Shown here: piece after piece, positions 1 to 8,095 of the stretch
Layout: each line of letters begins with the position of its first letter
Position numbering within the stretch: the stretch's first letter is position 1
Assembly (NCBI RefSeq): GCF_018070345.1
Contig: NZ_JAGPXX010000026.1
Span: forward strand, 25,746 to 89,745
Reading direction: 5' to 3'
Source: Streptomyces sp. F63
Lineage (GTDB): Bacteria > Actinomycetota > Actinomycetes > Streptomycetales > Streptomycetaceae
DNA: 64,000 nt
Notes under the pieces: model-generated
What the model was told of the DNA's origin: nothing
Seen by the model: the letters and a program-made list of their open reading frames with translations, nothing else
Databases searched by the model: none
Program-made: the position numbers and the translations under genes

Positions 1-299
1 TCGGCTCCTCCTTCGTGGCGCCGGCGGCCGGCGGGATGCTGCTCGCCGGGGCCGGTGCCGGGCTGTGGGCCAAGGCCGTGTGGCTCGGCCGCTGGGAGCG
101 GCGGCACGAGGCGCTGCTGTGGGTCCGTCCGGAGTGGGCCGGGCGCGGCCCGGCCGGCAGCGATGTCCGGGGCTACCGGACGACGGGGATCGCCGCGGGC
201 GACGCCGCGCCGGGCGGCGGGAAGCGCAGGGCGGTGCCGGCCGCGGGACGCCCGGCGCCGGCCGCCGGCACCCGCAGGCGCACCGCGGCGGCGGCCTGA
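1..299 (+). CDS. C-terminal fragment of an unidentified protein
   Basis: The reading frame is open at the left edge of the window (codons run from base 3) and stops at 297-299, so only about the last 99 residues are present. Third positions are almost all G or C, which supports real coding. The fragment starts with a small hydrophobic Ala/Gly/Leu stretch that could be a membrane segment, continues with a Trp/Arg-rich part (AKAVWLGRWERRHEALLWVR), and ends in a low-complexity Ala/Gly/Arg/Pro tail. I do not recognise the family. The following 176 bases (300-475) hold no gene that I can support. Confidence 0.55.
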   Translation, partial: GSSFVAPAAGGMLLAGAGAGLWAKAVWLGRWERRHEALLWVRPEWAGRGPAGSDVRGYRTTGIAAGDAAPGGGKRRAVPAAGRPAPAAGTRRRTAAAA

Positions 300-475
300 C
301 GCCGTGACCGGGGGCGGGTTCGCCCGGATGCGCACGGTGCCCCGTGCGGTTGGCGCCGCCGGCGCCGGCACGACACGGCAGGGCGTCGTGAAGATGTTGT
401 GGCAGGGGACCGGGCAAGGAGCCACGAGCCGGTGCGCCCTCCCGGTCACGGCCCGGATGGCCGTCCCGCCCGGCG

Positions 476-1849
476 TCACTCCGGGCGGGCCCGCAGCACC
501 AGCCGGTTGACGGCCCACAGGGCGATCCCGATCAGCAGCAGCACGCCGGCGCGGACGTAGACATCGGCCGCCCGGTCGGCGAGCGGGCCGGCCAGCAGCA
601 GCGCGGTGACGGCGCCCACGACGGGCAGTGCCGTCGGCGTGCGGAAGTGCCGGTGCCCCACCCGGTCCCGGCGGAGCACCAGCACCGAGATGTTGACCAA
701 GGCGAAGACGCACAGCAACAGGAACGCGGTGGTGTCGCCCAGGCCCTCGATCTCGCCCGTGGACACCAGCCCGAGGGTGAGCAGGGTGGTGAAGGCGATT
801 CCGGTGACGGGGGTCCGGCGGATCGGCAGTACCCGTCCCATGGCCCGCGGCAGGATGCGCTCGTTGGCCATTCCGTAGACCAGCCGCGAGGCCATCATCA
901 TGTTGATCAGTGCCGAGTTGGTGACGGCGAACAGGGCGATCAGCGCGAAGAGTTCGGGCGGGAAGTCGACCCCGCCCGCCTTCACCACCTCCAGCAGCGG
1001 TCCCGTGGAGCCCTCCAGGACGCGGTAGTCGACGAGCAGTGAGGAGATGAGGGCCACGAGCACGTAGATGGTGCCGGTGACGGCGACGCCGATGAAGAGC
1101 GCCCGGGGAAAGGTGCGGACCGGGTTCCTGGTCTCCTCCGCCATGTTGACGGAGTCCTCGAAGCCGACGAAGGCGAAGAAGCCGAGCGCGGTCGCCCCCA
1201 GCACGCTCGTCATCAGGGCGAAGCCGGTGCCCTCGGCCTCGAACTCGCCCAGCCGGGAGGGCTCCCCGCCGCCCGACAGCACGGCGTACGCCCCGATCCC
1301 TATGATCACAAGCAGGCCGCTCAGCTCCACCAGCGTCAGCACGACGTTGGCCTTCACGGACTCCGAGACGCCGCGCAGGTTCAGCGCCGCCAGCGCCAGG
1401 ACGAAGAGCACCGCGACCAGTGACGGCGGCACGTCGGCGAACTCGCTCATGTAGTCGCCGCTGAAGGCCCGGGCCGCCGCGCTCGCCGAGGACAGGCCCG
1501 AGGACATCACCATGAAGGCGACGATGAAGGTCAGGAAGGGGACCTTGAACGCCTTCTGGGTGTAGAGGGCGGCCCCCGCGGCCTTCGGGTACTTGCCCAC
1601 CAGTTCGGCGTACGAGGCGGCCGTCAGCAGGGCGAGGACGAAGCCGATCACGAACGGCAGCCAGAGCGCGCCGCCGATCTTGCCGGCGACCTTGCCGGTG
1701 GTGGCGTAGATGCCGGTGCCCAGGATGTCGCCGACCACGAACAGGATCAGCAGCCTGGGTCCGAGCACCCTTCTGAGGGGTGCGGTGCCGTCCGCCGGAC
1801 CGGGCGGCGGCGGGGCGGGCTGCCCCGCGGGCGGGCCGGAACTCTGCAT
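476..1849 (-). CDS. APC-family amino acid permease
   Basis: This 457-residue integral membrane protein belongs to the amino acid-polyamine-organocation superfamily. After a proline-rich cytoplasmic N-terminus (about 28 residues) comes the first helix with VVGDILGTGIY, the unwound TM1 substrate-binding segment typical of APC transporters. About twelve hydrophobic segments follow, with AFVGFEDSVNMAEETRNP, a family signature around TM6, near the middle. It should move an amino acid or amine across the membrane; the sequence does not fix the substrate. It lies 106 bp downstream of a PLP decarboxylase gene on the same strand, so the two probably form an operon. That context suggests substrate uptake or substrate/product exchange for the decarboxylase. 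The ATG start gives the usual family length. Confidence 0.85.
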   Translation of the reverse strand: MQSSGPPAGQPAPPPPGPADGTAPLRRVLGPRLLILFVVGDILGTGIYATTGKVAGKIGGALWLPFVIGFVLALLTAASYAELVGKYPKAAGAALYTQKAFKVPFLTFIVAFMVMSSGLSSASAAARAFSGDYMSEFADVPPSLVAVLFVLALAALNLRGVSESVKANVVLTLVELSGLLVIIGIGAYAVLSGGGEPSRLGEFEAEGTGFALMTSVLGATALGFFAFVGFEDSVNMAEETRNPVRTFPRALFIGVAVTGTIYVLVALISSLLVDYRVLEGSTGPLLEVVKAGGVDFPPELFALIALFAVTNSALINMMMASRLVYGMANERILPRAMGRVLPIRRTPVTGIAFTTLLTLGLVSTGEIEGLGDTTAFLLLCVFALVNISVLVLRRDRVGHRHFRTPTALPVVGAVTALLLAGPLADRAADVYVRAGVLLLIGIALWAVNRLVLRARPE

Positions 1850-1901
1850 GGGACAGGGACTACCCGCTCCGGCGCCGATCTCATCCGCCGTACCGGAGTC
1901 C

Positions 1902-1931
1902 GTGCGGGTGTGCGGGTGTGCGGGTGTGCGG
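1902..1931. repeat. 8-bp tandem repeat in the decarboxylase-permease gap
   Basis: The unit GTGCGGGT is repeated 3.75 times without interruption in the gap between the decarboxylase stop and the permease start. It is non-coding and short; slippage there could change the spacing between the two cistrons. Confidence 0.8.
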
Positions 1932-1955
1932 CGGCGCCGTCGGTGCGGCAGCGCG

Positions 1956-3434
1956 TCAGGGCGGCAGGGCCGTCAGTGCGCCGGGCCGGTCGCCGCCGCT
2001 CTCGGCCACGATCTCGTCGAGCGTCTGGGCCGGGCGCACGAGGGCGAAACACACCTCCGAGGGCGTGCACAGAAAGCCGTGGACGGCGGGCCGCGGCAGG
2101 CTGTTGTACGCGAAGTGGTTGGAGAAGTAGTACGCGCCGGTGTCGAGCAGAGCGGCCAGATCGCCGCTCTCCAGCCGCGGCAGCGGACGTCCCCGGGCGA
2201 CCAGGTCGCCGGCGAAGCAGCACGGGCCCGCGATGTCCTGTTCGACCGCCGTCCCGGTCTTCGGCCGCCCCTCCGCGTCGAACGCGGCGACCCGCAGAGG
2301 CCAGGAGGCCGGCGCGAAGACCGTGCGGGTGGCGAGCTGGGCGCCGGCGTGGGTGACGGCGATGGGCCGGCCGGCGGCCGTCTTGGTGTACTCCACCCGG
2401 GCCAGGACGGTGCCGTGCTTGGCGAGCAGGGACCGGCCGAACTCGGTGACCAGTCCGTACCGCCCGTCGAAGAGGCCGGGTACGGCACGCCGCAGGGCGT
2501 GCGCGTAGTCCCGGTGGGTGGGGTGCTCGTGGTCCGAGCCGAAGTTGACGGAGAGGCCGCCGCCGATGTCCAGGGTGGTGATCCGCCGCTGCCCGGCCTC
2601 GTCGTTGATCTCCTCCGCCAGCTCGTAGATCTCCCGCACCCCCCGGGCCATCAGCTCCGGCGGGATGCCCTGCGAGCCGACATGGGCGTGCAGGCGCGTC
2701 AGCCACGGACGGTCGAGGAACGCGCGGACGAGCCAGGCGCGGGCGCCCTCGTCGCGGAGCGGGACGCCGAACTTGGAGGTCTCCGTGGCGGTGGACAGCG
2801 CCTCGATACTGCCGCCGCCGACCTGCGGGTTCACCCGCAGCCCGAGGGGCGAGGAGACCGGTGCCCCGTGAACGAGGGCGTCGATGCGGGCCAGTTCCTC
2901 CGCGTTGTCGGCGTTGACGGCGACCCCGAGCGCCAGCGCCTCGCGGAGTTCGGCGACCGACTTGGCGGGCGAGTCGAGGACGATCCGGGAGGGCGGCACC
3001 CCGGCCGCGCGGGCCAGCGCCAGCTCGCCGGGGCTCGCCACCTCGCAGCCCAGGCCCTCGTCGGCGAGCAGCGCCAGCACGGGCACCAAGGAGGCGGCCT
3101 TGACGGCGAACGCGTGCAGCACCGGGGTGCCGGGCGCGGTGACCTCCTCGAAGGCGGCGCGCAGCCCGGCGGCCGAGGCCCGGATGCCGGCCACGTCCAG
3201 CAGCCCGACGACGGGGTGGCCCGGCCCGACCAGACCGTGCAGCACGGCGGCGCGCACGGCCCGGTCCCGGCGCGCGGCGGTCCCGGCGGCCGCCTCCTCG
3301 GCGGGGGACCGTCCGGCGCGGCCCGGTGCTGCGCCGCGCGGGGCGGCGTCCGCCGTTCCACGTGGCTCCTCGTGCGGGGGCTGCTCGTACCGCTCTCCGC
3401 CCGCCGCCGTTCCGGTGGTGTCACTGGAGGCCAT
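1956..3434 (-). CDS. Type III PLP-dependent decarboxylase (DapDC/ODC-like)
   Basis: The 492-residue product is a fold-type III (alanine-racemase-like barrel) PLP enzyme of the diaminopimelate/ornithine/arginine decarboxylase group. Visible signatures are HAFAVKAA (PLP-lysine strand), LHAHVGSQG, the glycine-rich phosphate-binding LDIGGGLSVNFG, EFGRSLLAKHG, the active-site cysteine region GPCCFAGDL and LLDTGAYYFSNHFAYN near the C-terminus. The chosen ATG at 3434 is preceded by GGAG at 8 bp; about 50 Gly/Glu/Ala/Arg-rich residues precede the core. The substrate is not evident. It is unlikely to be the housekeeping lysA, because the key loops differ from that consensus and the gene pairs with an APC permease. 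It is divergent from hutU, so it may share control with histidine catabolism. That link is inference. Confidence 0.8.
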   Translation of the reverse strand: MASSDTTGTAAGGERYEQPPHEEPRGTADAAPRGAAPGRAGRSPAEEAAAGTAARRDRAVRAAVLHGLVGPGHPVVGLLDVAGIRASAAGLRAAFEEVTAPGTPVLHAFAVKAASLVPVLALLADEGLGCEVASPGELALARAAGVPPSRIVLDSPAKSVAELREALALGVAVNADNAEELARIDALVHGAPVSSPLGLRVNPQVGGGSIEALSTATETSKFGVPLRDEGARAWLVRAFLDRPWLTRLHAHVGSQGIPPELMARGVREIYELAEEINDEAGQRRITTLDIGGGLSVNFGSDHEHPTHRDYAHALRRAVPGLFDGRYGLVTEFGRSLLAKHGTVLARVEYTKTAAGRPIAVTHAGAQLATRTVFAPASWPLRVAAFDAEGRPKTGTAVEQDIAGPCCFAGDLVARGRPLPRLESGDLAALLDTGAYYFSNHFAYNSLPRPAVHGFLCTPSEVCFALVRPAQTLDEIVAESGGDRPGALTALPP

Positions 3435-3608
3435 GGCACCACTCCACCACCCGCGGCGGCTCCCTGCCCAGTACCGGCCCGACGGCGCCCTGCTGGGGGT
3501 GTGTGCCGGCGCGTGCCCGGGGGCGTGCGTCCGGGTACGCGTCCGGTGGGCGCTCGTCGCCGGCCGTTCGCTCACCCGGGGGGACCGCGGCCGGATGCCC
3601 ACCCGCTG

Positions 3609-3643
3609 TTGACTACTTATATTCATGACGTGAGTATGTGAAT
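3609..3643 (+). promoter_or_regulatory. Probable hut operon promoter and operator
   Basis: The AT-rich patch upstream of hutU contains TTGACT (3609-3614) and, 17 bp on, GAGTAT (3632-3637), a fair -35/-10 pair. An inverted repeat ATTCA-N13-TGAAT (3621-3625 and 3639-3643) overlaps the -10 region, as an operator would. The binding protein is unknown. The gap 3435-3687 also has to carry the promoter of the divergent decarboxylase gene. Confidence 0.45.
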
Positions 3644-3687
3644 GAATCAATCCAGTCGGGGCGGAAGCCCAGCAGGGAGGCAGGCCC

Positions 3688-5370
3688 ATGGCGGGACCGC
3701 GACCCGTGCGCGCACCGCGCGGTACGGAGCTGAGCGCTCGGGGATGGCCGCAGGAGGCCGCCCTGCGGATGCTGCAGAACAACCTCGACCCGGAGGTCGC
3801 CGAGCATCCGGACCGGCTCGTCGTCTACGGCGGCACCGGCAAGGCGGCCCGCGACTGGGACTCGTTCGACGCCATGGTCCGCACGCTGCGCACGCTGGAG
3901 CAGGACGAGACGATGCTCGTCCAGTCCGGCCGCCCCGTCGGCGTGATGCGCACCCACGAGTGGGCCCCGCGCGTGCTGATCGCCAACAGCAACCTCGTGG
4001 GCGACTGGGCCACCTGGGAGGAGTTCCGCCGCCTGGAGGCCCTCGGCCTCACCATGTACGGCCAGATGACGGCCGGTTCCTGGATCTACATCGGCACCCA
4101 GGGCATCCTCCAGGGCACCTACGAGACCTTCGCCGCCGTCGCCGCGAAGCTCGCCGCCCGGGGGCGGGGCGACGGCAGCCTCGCCGGCACCATCACCCTC
4201 ACTGCCGGCCTCGGCGGGATGGGCGGCGCCCAGCCGCTGGCCGTCACCATGAACGGCGGCGTCGCGATCTGCGTCGACTGCGATCCCCGCGCCATCGAAC
4301 GCCGGATCGCGCACCGCTATCTCGACGTCCGGGCCGACAGTTTCGAACACGCCCTCCGGCTCGCCGTCGACGCCCGCGACCGGCGCGCGCCGCTCTCCAT
4401 CGGCCTGCTCGGCAACGCCGCCGAGGTGCTGCCCCGGATGCTCGCCGAGAGTGCGCCCATCGACATCGTCACCGACCAGACCAGCGCCCACGACCCGCTC
4501 AGCTACCTCCCGCTCGGTGTCGCCTTCGACGACATGGCCGCGTACGCCGCCGAGAAGCCGGCCGACTTCACCGCCCGCGCCCGCGAGTCCATGGCCCGGC
4601 ACGTCGAGGCCATGGTCGGTTTCCAGGACGCGGGCGCCGAGGTGTTCGACTACGGCAACTCCATCCGCGGCGAGGCGCGACTCGCGGGATACGGGCGGGC
4701 GTTCGACTTTCCCGGTTTCGTCCCCGCCTATATCCGCCCGCTCTTCGCCGAGGGGAAGGGACCCTTCCGCTGGGCCGCGCTCTCCGGTGACCCCCGCGAC
4801 ATCGCGGCCACCGACCGCGCCGTCCTCGACCTCTTCCCGGAGAACGAGTCCCTGGCCCGCTGGATCCGCCTCGCCGGGGAGCGCGTGCACTACCAGGGCC
4901 TGCCCGCCCGGATCTGCTGGCTCGGCTACGGCGAGCGCGACAAGGCGGGGGAGCGCTTCAACGACATGGTCGCCGCCGGCGAACTGGCCGCGCCGGTCGT
5001 CATCGGCCGCGACCACCTCGACTGCGGCTCCGTCGCCTCCCCGTACCGCGAGACCGAGGCCATGCGCGACGGCTCCGACGCCATCGCCGACTGGCCGCTG
5101 CTCAACGCCATGGTGAACGTCGCCTCCGGCGCCTCGTGGGTCTCCCTCCACCACGGCGGCGGGGTCGGCATGGGCCGCTCCCTCCACGCCGGGCAGGTCA
5201 CCGTCGCCGACGGCACCCCGCTCGCCGGGGAGAAGATCCGGCGGGTGCTCACCAACGATCCCGGCATGGGCGTCATCCGCCATGCCGACGCCGGGTACGA
5301 GCGCGCCGAGGAGATCGCCGCCGAGCGCGGCGTCCGCATCCCGATGCGGGAAGGGGAGGAGCCCCGATGA
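3688..5370 (+). CDS. hutU: Urocanate hydratase
   Basis: HutU converts urocanate to 4-imidazolone-5-propionate, the second step of histidine degradation, using tightly bound NAD+. The 560-residue length is normal for the family. Signatures include LVVYGGTGKAARDW, the glycine-rich LTAGLGGMGGAQPLA, the QTSAHDPLSYLPLG segment, GNSIRGEARLAGY, and the cysteine-containing GLPARICWLGYGERDKAG close to the NAD. The ATG is preceded by AGGGAGG at 7 bp. Its stop codon overlaps the start of the next gene by 4 bp (ATGA), the first of three overlaps that indicate translational coupling through the operon. Histidine ammonia-lyase (hutH) is not in this window. Confidence 0.97.
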   Translation: MAGPRPVRAPRGTELSARGWPQEAALRMLQNNLDPEVAEHPDRLVVYGGTGKAARDWDSFDAMVRTLRTLEQDETMLVQSGRPVGVMRTHEWAPRVLIANSNLVGDWATWEEFRRLEALGLTMYGQMTAGSWIYIGTQGILQGTYETFAAVAAKLAARGRGDGSLAGTITLTAGLGGMGGAQPLAVTMNGGVAICVDCDPRAIERRIAHRYLDVRADSFEHALRLAVDARDRRAPLSIGLLGNAAEVLPRMLAESAPIDIVTDQTSAHDPLSYLPLGVAFDDMAAYAAEKPADFTARARESMARHVEAMVGFQDAGAEVFDYGNSIRGEARLAGYGRAFDFPGFVPAYIRPLFAEGKGPFRWAALSGDPRDIAATDRAVLDLFPENESLARWIRLAGERVHYQGLPARICWLGYGERDKAGERFNDMVAAGELAAPVVIGRDHLDCGSVASPYRETEAMRDGSDAIADWPLLNAMVNVASGASWVSLHHGGGVGMGRSLHAGQVTVADGTPLAGEKIRRVLTNDPGMGVIRHADAGYERAEEIAAERGVRIPMREGEEPR

Positions 5371-6623
5371 CGGCCGCGGCCGGCACCGCCCGCTGGACCC
5401 GCGGCGCCTCCTTCCCCGAGATGTGGCGGGATCTCGCCCCCATCGGCCGGCACTCCGCCACCGGCGGCTACCGCCGGCACGCCTGGACGGCCGCCGACGC
5501 CGACTGCCGCGCCTGGTTCGCCGGGCAGGCGCGCGCCCGCGGGCTCGTCTGCGAGACCGACCGCAACGGCAACCAGTGGGCCTGGCTCGGCGCCGCCTCA
5601 CCCGCGGACGTCGCGCCCGGGAGCGCCGTCGTCACCGGCTCGCACCTGGACTCCGTACCGGACGGCGGCGCCTTCGACGGACCGCTCGGCGTCGTCTCCG
5701 CCTTCGCCGCCCTGGACGAACTCCTCACCCGCGGCGCCCGGCCCGCCAGGCCGCTGGCGATCGCCAACTTCGCCGACGAGGAGGGCGCCCGCTTCGGCCT
5801 GGCCTGCGCCGGCTCCCGCCTCACCACGGGGAAACTCACGCCCTCGGCGGCCCGGGAACTCCGTGACGCCGACGGCACCACGCTCGCCCGGGCCATGGAG
5901 CGGGCCGGACACGACCCGGAAGGCATCGGCCCCGACCCCGAACGCCTGTCCCGTATCGGCGCGTTCGTGGAGCTCCACATCGAACAGGGCCGCACGCTGG
6001 CCCGTACCGGCGACGCCGTCGGCGTGGCCTCCGCCATCTGGCCGCACGGCCGCTGGCGCTTCGACTTCCGCGGCGAGGCCAACCACGCGGGCACCACCCT
6101 CCTCGCCGACCGGCGCGACCCGATGCTCACCTACGCCCACACGGTGCTCGCCGCCCGCGAACAGGCGGCGCGCGCGGGAGCGCTGGCCACCTTCGGCAAG
6201 ACCGCCGTCGAACCGAACGGCGTCAACGCCATCGCCTCCCTGGTGCGCGGCTGGCTCGACTCCCGCGCCGCCGACGAGGAGACCCTCGCCGCCGTCGTCA
6301 CCGCGATCGAACGCGCGGCCGCCGAGCGTGCGGAGCTCGACGGCGTGACGGTCCACGTCACCCGCGAATCGTTCACCCCCGTCGTCGAGTTCGAACACGC
6401 GCTGCGCGACCGGGTCGCCGCCCTCCTCGGCGGTGCCCGCGTGCTGCCCACCGGCGCGGGACACGACGCCGGCATCCTCTCCGCCGACGTGCCGGCCGCC
6501 ATGCTGTTCGTACGGAACCCGACCGGCGTCTCGCACTCGCCGGCCGAGACGGCGGGCGAGGACGACTGCCTCGCCGGAGTCATCGCACTCGCCGACGTAC
6601 TGGAAGGACTGGCGTGCCGCTGA
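5367..6623 (+). CDS. M20-family amidohydrolase in the hut operon (candidate N-formylglutamate deformylase)
   Basis: This 418-residue protein belongs to the M20 family, allantoate amidohydrolase/N-carbamoyl-L-amino-acid hydrolase group. Metal-site motifs are present: GSHLDSVPDGGAFDGPLGV, ANFADEEGARFG, FVELHIEQG, NHAGTT in the dimerisation domain, and GAGHDAGIL near the C-terminus. The nearest described homologues are usually named allantoate amidohydrolase. However, the gene sits between hutU and hutF with overlaps on both sides (4 bp and 10 bp), and no HutG-type deformylase is seen. The pathway after HutF needs an enzyme that removes the formyl group from N-formyl-L-glutamate, a C-N bond of the kind this family cleaves. 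That substrate is inference from context; the fold assignment is secure. Confidence 0.85.
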   Translation: MTAAAGTARWTRGASFPEMWRDLAPIGRHSATGGYRRHAWTAADADCRAWFAGQARARGLVCETDRNGNQWAWLGAASPADVAPGSAVVTGSHLDSVPDGGAFDGPLGVVSAFAALDELLTRGARPARPLAIANFADEEGARFGLACAGSRLTTGKLTPSAARELRDADGTTLARAMERAGHDPEGIGPDPERLSRIGAFVELHIEQGRTLARTGDAVGVASAIWPHGRWRFDFRGEANHAGTTLLADRRDPMLTYAHTVLAAREQAARAGALATFGKTAVEPNGVNAIASLVRGWLDSRAADEETLAAVVTAIERAAAERAELDGVTVHVTRESFTPVVEFEHALRDRVAALLGGARVLPTGAGHDAGILSADVPAAMLFVRNPTGVSHSPAETAGEDDCLAGVIALADVLEGLACR

Positions 6624-8095
6624 CCTACTGGGCGGAGTACGCCTGGCTCGACGGCGCCGTCGCACCCGGCGTCACCATCACGGCGGGCACGGACGGACGC
6701 ATCGCCGCGGTCGGGCGCGGCAACGGCGCGCCCGGCCCCGCCACCGGCCCCGCCACCGGCCCGGTCACCGCCCCGGCCGGTACTCCGCAGCCGCCGCCCG
6801 GGGCCGTGGTGCTGCGCGGGCTGACCCTCCCCGGCCTGGCCAACACCCACTCGCACGCCTTCCACCGCGCCCTGCGCGGCCGGACCCAGACCGGCTCCGG
6901 CCCGGAGAACGGCTCCCGGGACGGCGGGGCGCCGCGCTCCTTCTGGGCCTGGCGCGAGGTCATGTACCGGGCCGCCACCCGTCTCACGCCCGACAGTTAC
7001 CACGCCCTCGCCCGCGCCGTGTACGCCGAGATGGCCCTGGCCGGCATCACCTGCGCCGGGGAGTTCCACTACCTCCACCACGCCCCCGGCGGCACCCGTT
7101 ACGCCGAACCCAACGCCATGGGCGAGGCCCTGATCGCCGCCGCGGCCGACGCGGGCATCCGCCTCACCCTCCTCGACACCGCCTACCTGGCGGCGGGCTT
7201 CCCCGGGGGCACGGGAGGCGCGGGCCGCACCGGCACCCCCCTCGAAGGGCTCCAGCTGCGCTTCGGCGACGGCACCGCCGAGGCGTGGGCGGAGCGCGCC
7301 GCGGCCCTCAAGCCCGCGGGCCACGCCCGGATCGGGGCGGCGGTCCACTCCGTACGCGCCGTCCCGGCGGCGGAGCTGCCCGTGGTCGCCGCCTGGGCAC
7401 GGGAGCGCGGGGCGCCGCTCCACGTCCATCTCTCCGAACAGACGGCCGAGAACGACGCCTGCCGCCGCGCCCACGGGTGCACGCCCGCCCGGCTGCTCGC
7501 GGACCACGGTGTCCTCGGCCCGGACACCACCGCCGTCCACGCGACCCATCTCACCGCCGGCGACATCGGCCTCCTCGGCGGCAGCCGCACGGGTGTGTGC
7601 ATGTGCCCCACCACGGAGCGCGATCTGGCCGACGGCGTCGGACCGGCGGTCCGGCTGCGCGAGGCGGGCAGCCCGCTCTCCCTCGGCAGCGACAGCCACG
7701 CGGTCGTCGACCTGCTGGAGGAGGCCCGGGCCGTGGAGCTCGACGAACGCCTCACCTCCGGCACCCGCGGCCACTGGACCGCGGCAGCGCTGCTGCGCGC
7801 CGCCACCGCCGGCGGCCACGCCGCCCTGGGCTGGCCCGAGGCCGGCCGCATCGCACCGGGGGCGCTCGCCGATCTCACCACCGTCGCCCTGGACACCGTC
7901 CGCACGGCCGGTCCGCCACCGCGGCTGGCCGCGGAGACCGCGGTCTTCGCCGCGACGGCCGCGGACATCCGCCACACCGTCGTCGGCGGCCGCGAGATCG
8001 TCCGCGACGGCGTCCACCTGCTCGTGGACGATGTACCGCGGGCGCTGGCGGAGTCCGTGACCGCGCTGCTGGACGGGGACGAGGAGACACCATGA
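6614..8095 (+). CDS. hutF: Formimidoylglutamate deiminase
   Basis: HutF deiminates N-formimidoyl-L-glutamate to N-formyl-L-glutamate and ammonia and is a metal-dependent amidohydrolase. The 493-residue protein shows the metal site LANTHSHAFHRALRG, VHSVRAVP, APLHVHLSEQ, VHATHLT and the Asp in SLGSDSHAVVDLLEEAR; this last stretch with the following acidic residues is typical of HutF. A low-complexity Pro/Ala/Thr/Gly insert (residues about 37-60) separates the small beta domain from the barrel. The GTG start overlaps the M20 gene by 10 bp, and its stop overlaps hutI by 4 bp. It tells us that this organism uses the formylglutamate branch of histidine degradation rather than direct hydrolysis to formamide. 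Confidence 0.93.
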   Translation: MPLTYWAEYAWLDGAVAPGVTITAGTDGRIAAVGRGNGAPGPATGPATGPVTAPAGTPQPPPGAVVLRGLTLPGLANTHSHAFHRALRGRTQTGSGPENGSRDGGAPRSFWAWREVMYRAATRLTPDSYHALARAVYAEMALAGITCAGEFHYLHHAPGGTRYAEPNAMGEALIAAAADAGIRLTLLDTAYLAAGFPGGTGGAGRTGTPLEGLQLRFGDGTAEAWAERAAALKPAGHARIGAAVHSVRAVPAAELPVVAAWARERGAPLHVHLSEQTAENDACRRAHGCTPARLLADHGVLGPDTTAVHATHLTAGDIGLLGGSRTGVCMCPTTERDLADGVGPAVRLREAGSPLSLGSDSHAVVDLLEEARAVELDERLTSGTRGHWTAAALLRAATAGGHAALGWPEAGRIAPGALADLTTVALDTVRTAGPPPRLAAETAVFAATAADIRHTVVGGREIVRDGVHLLVDDVPRALAESVTALLDGDEETP

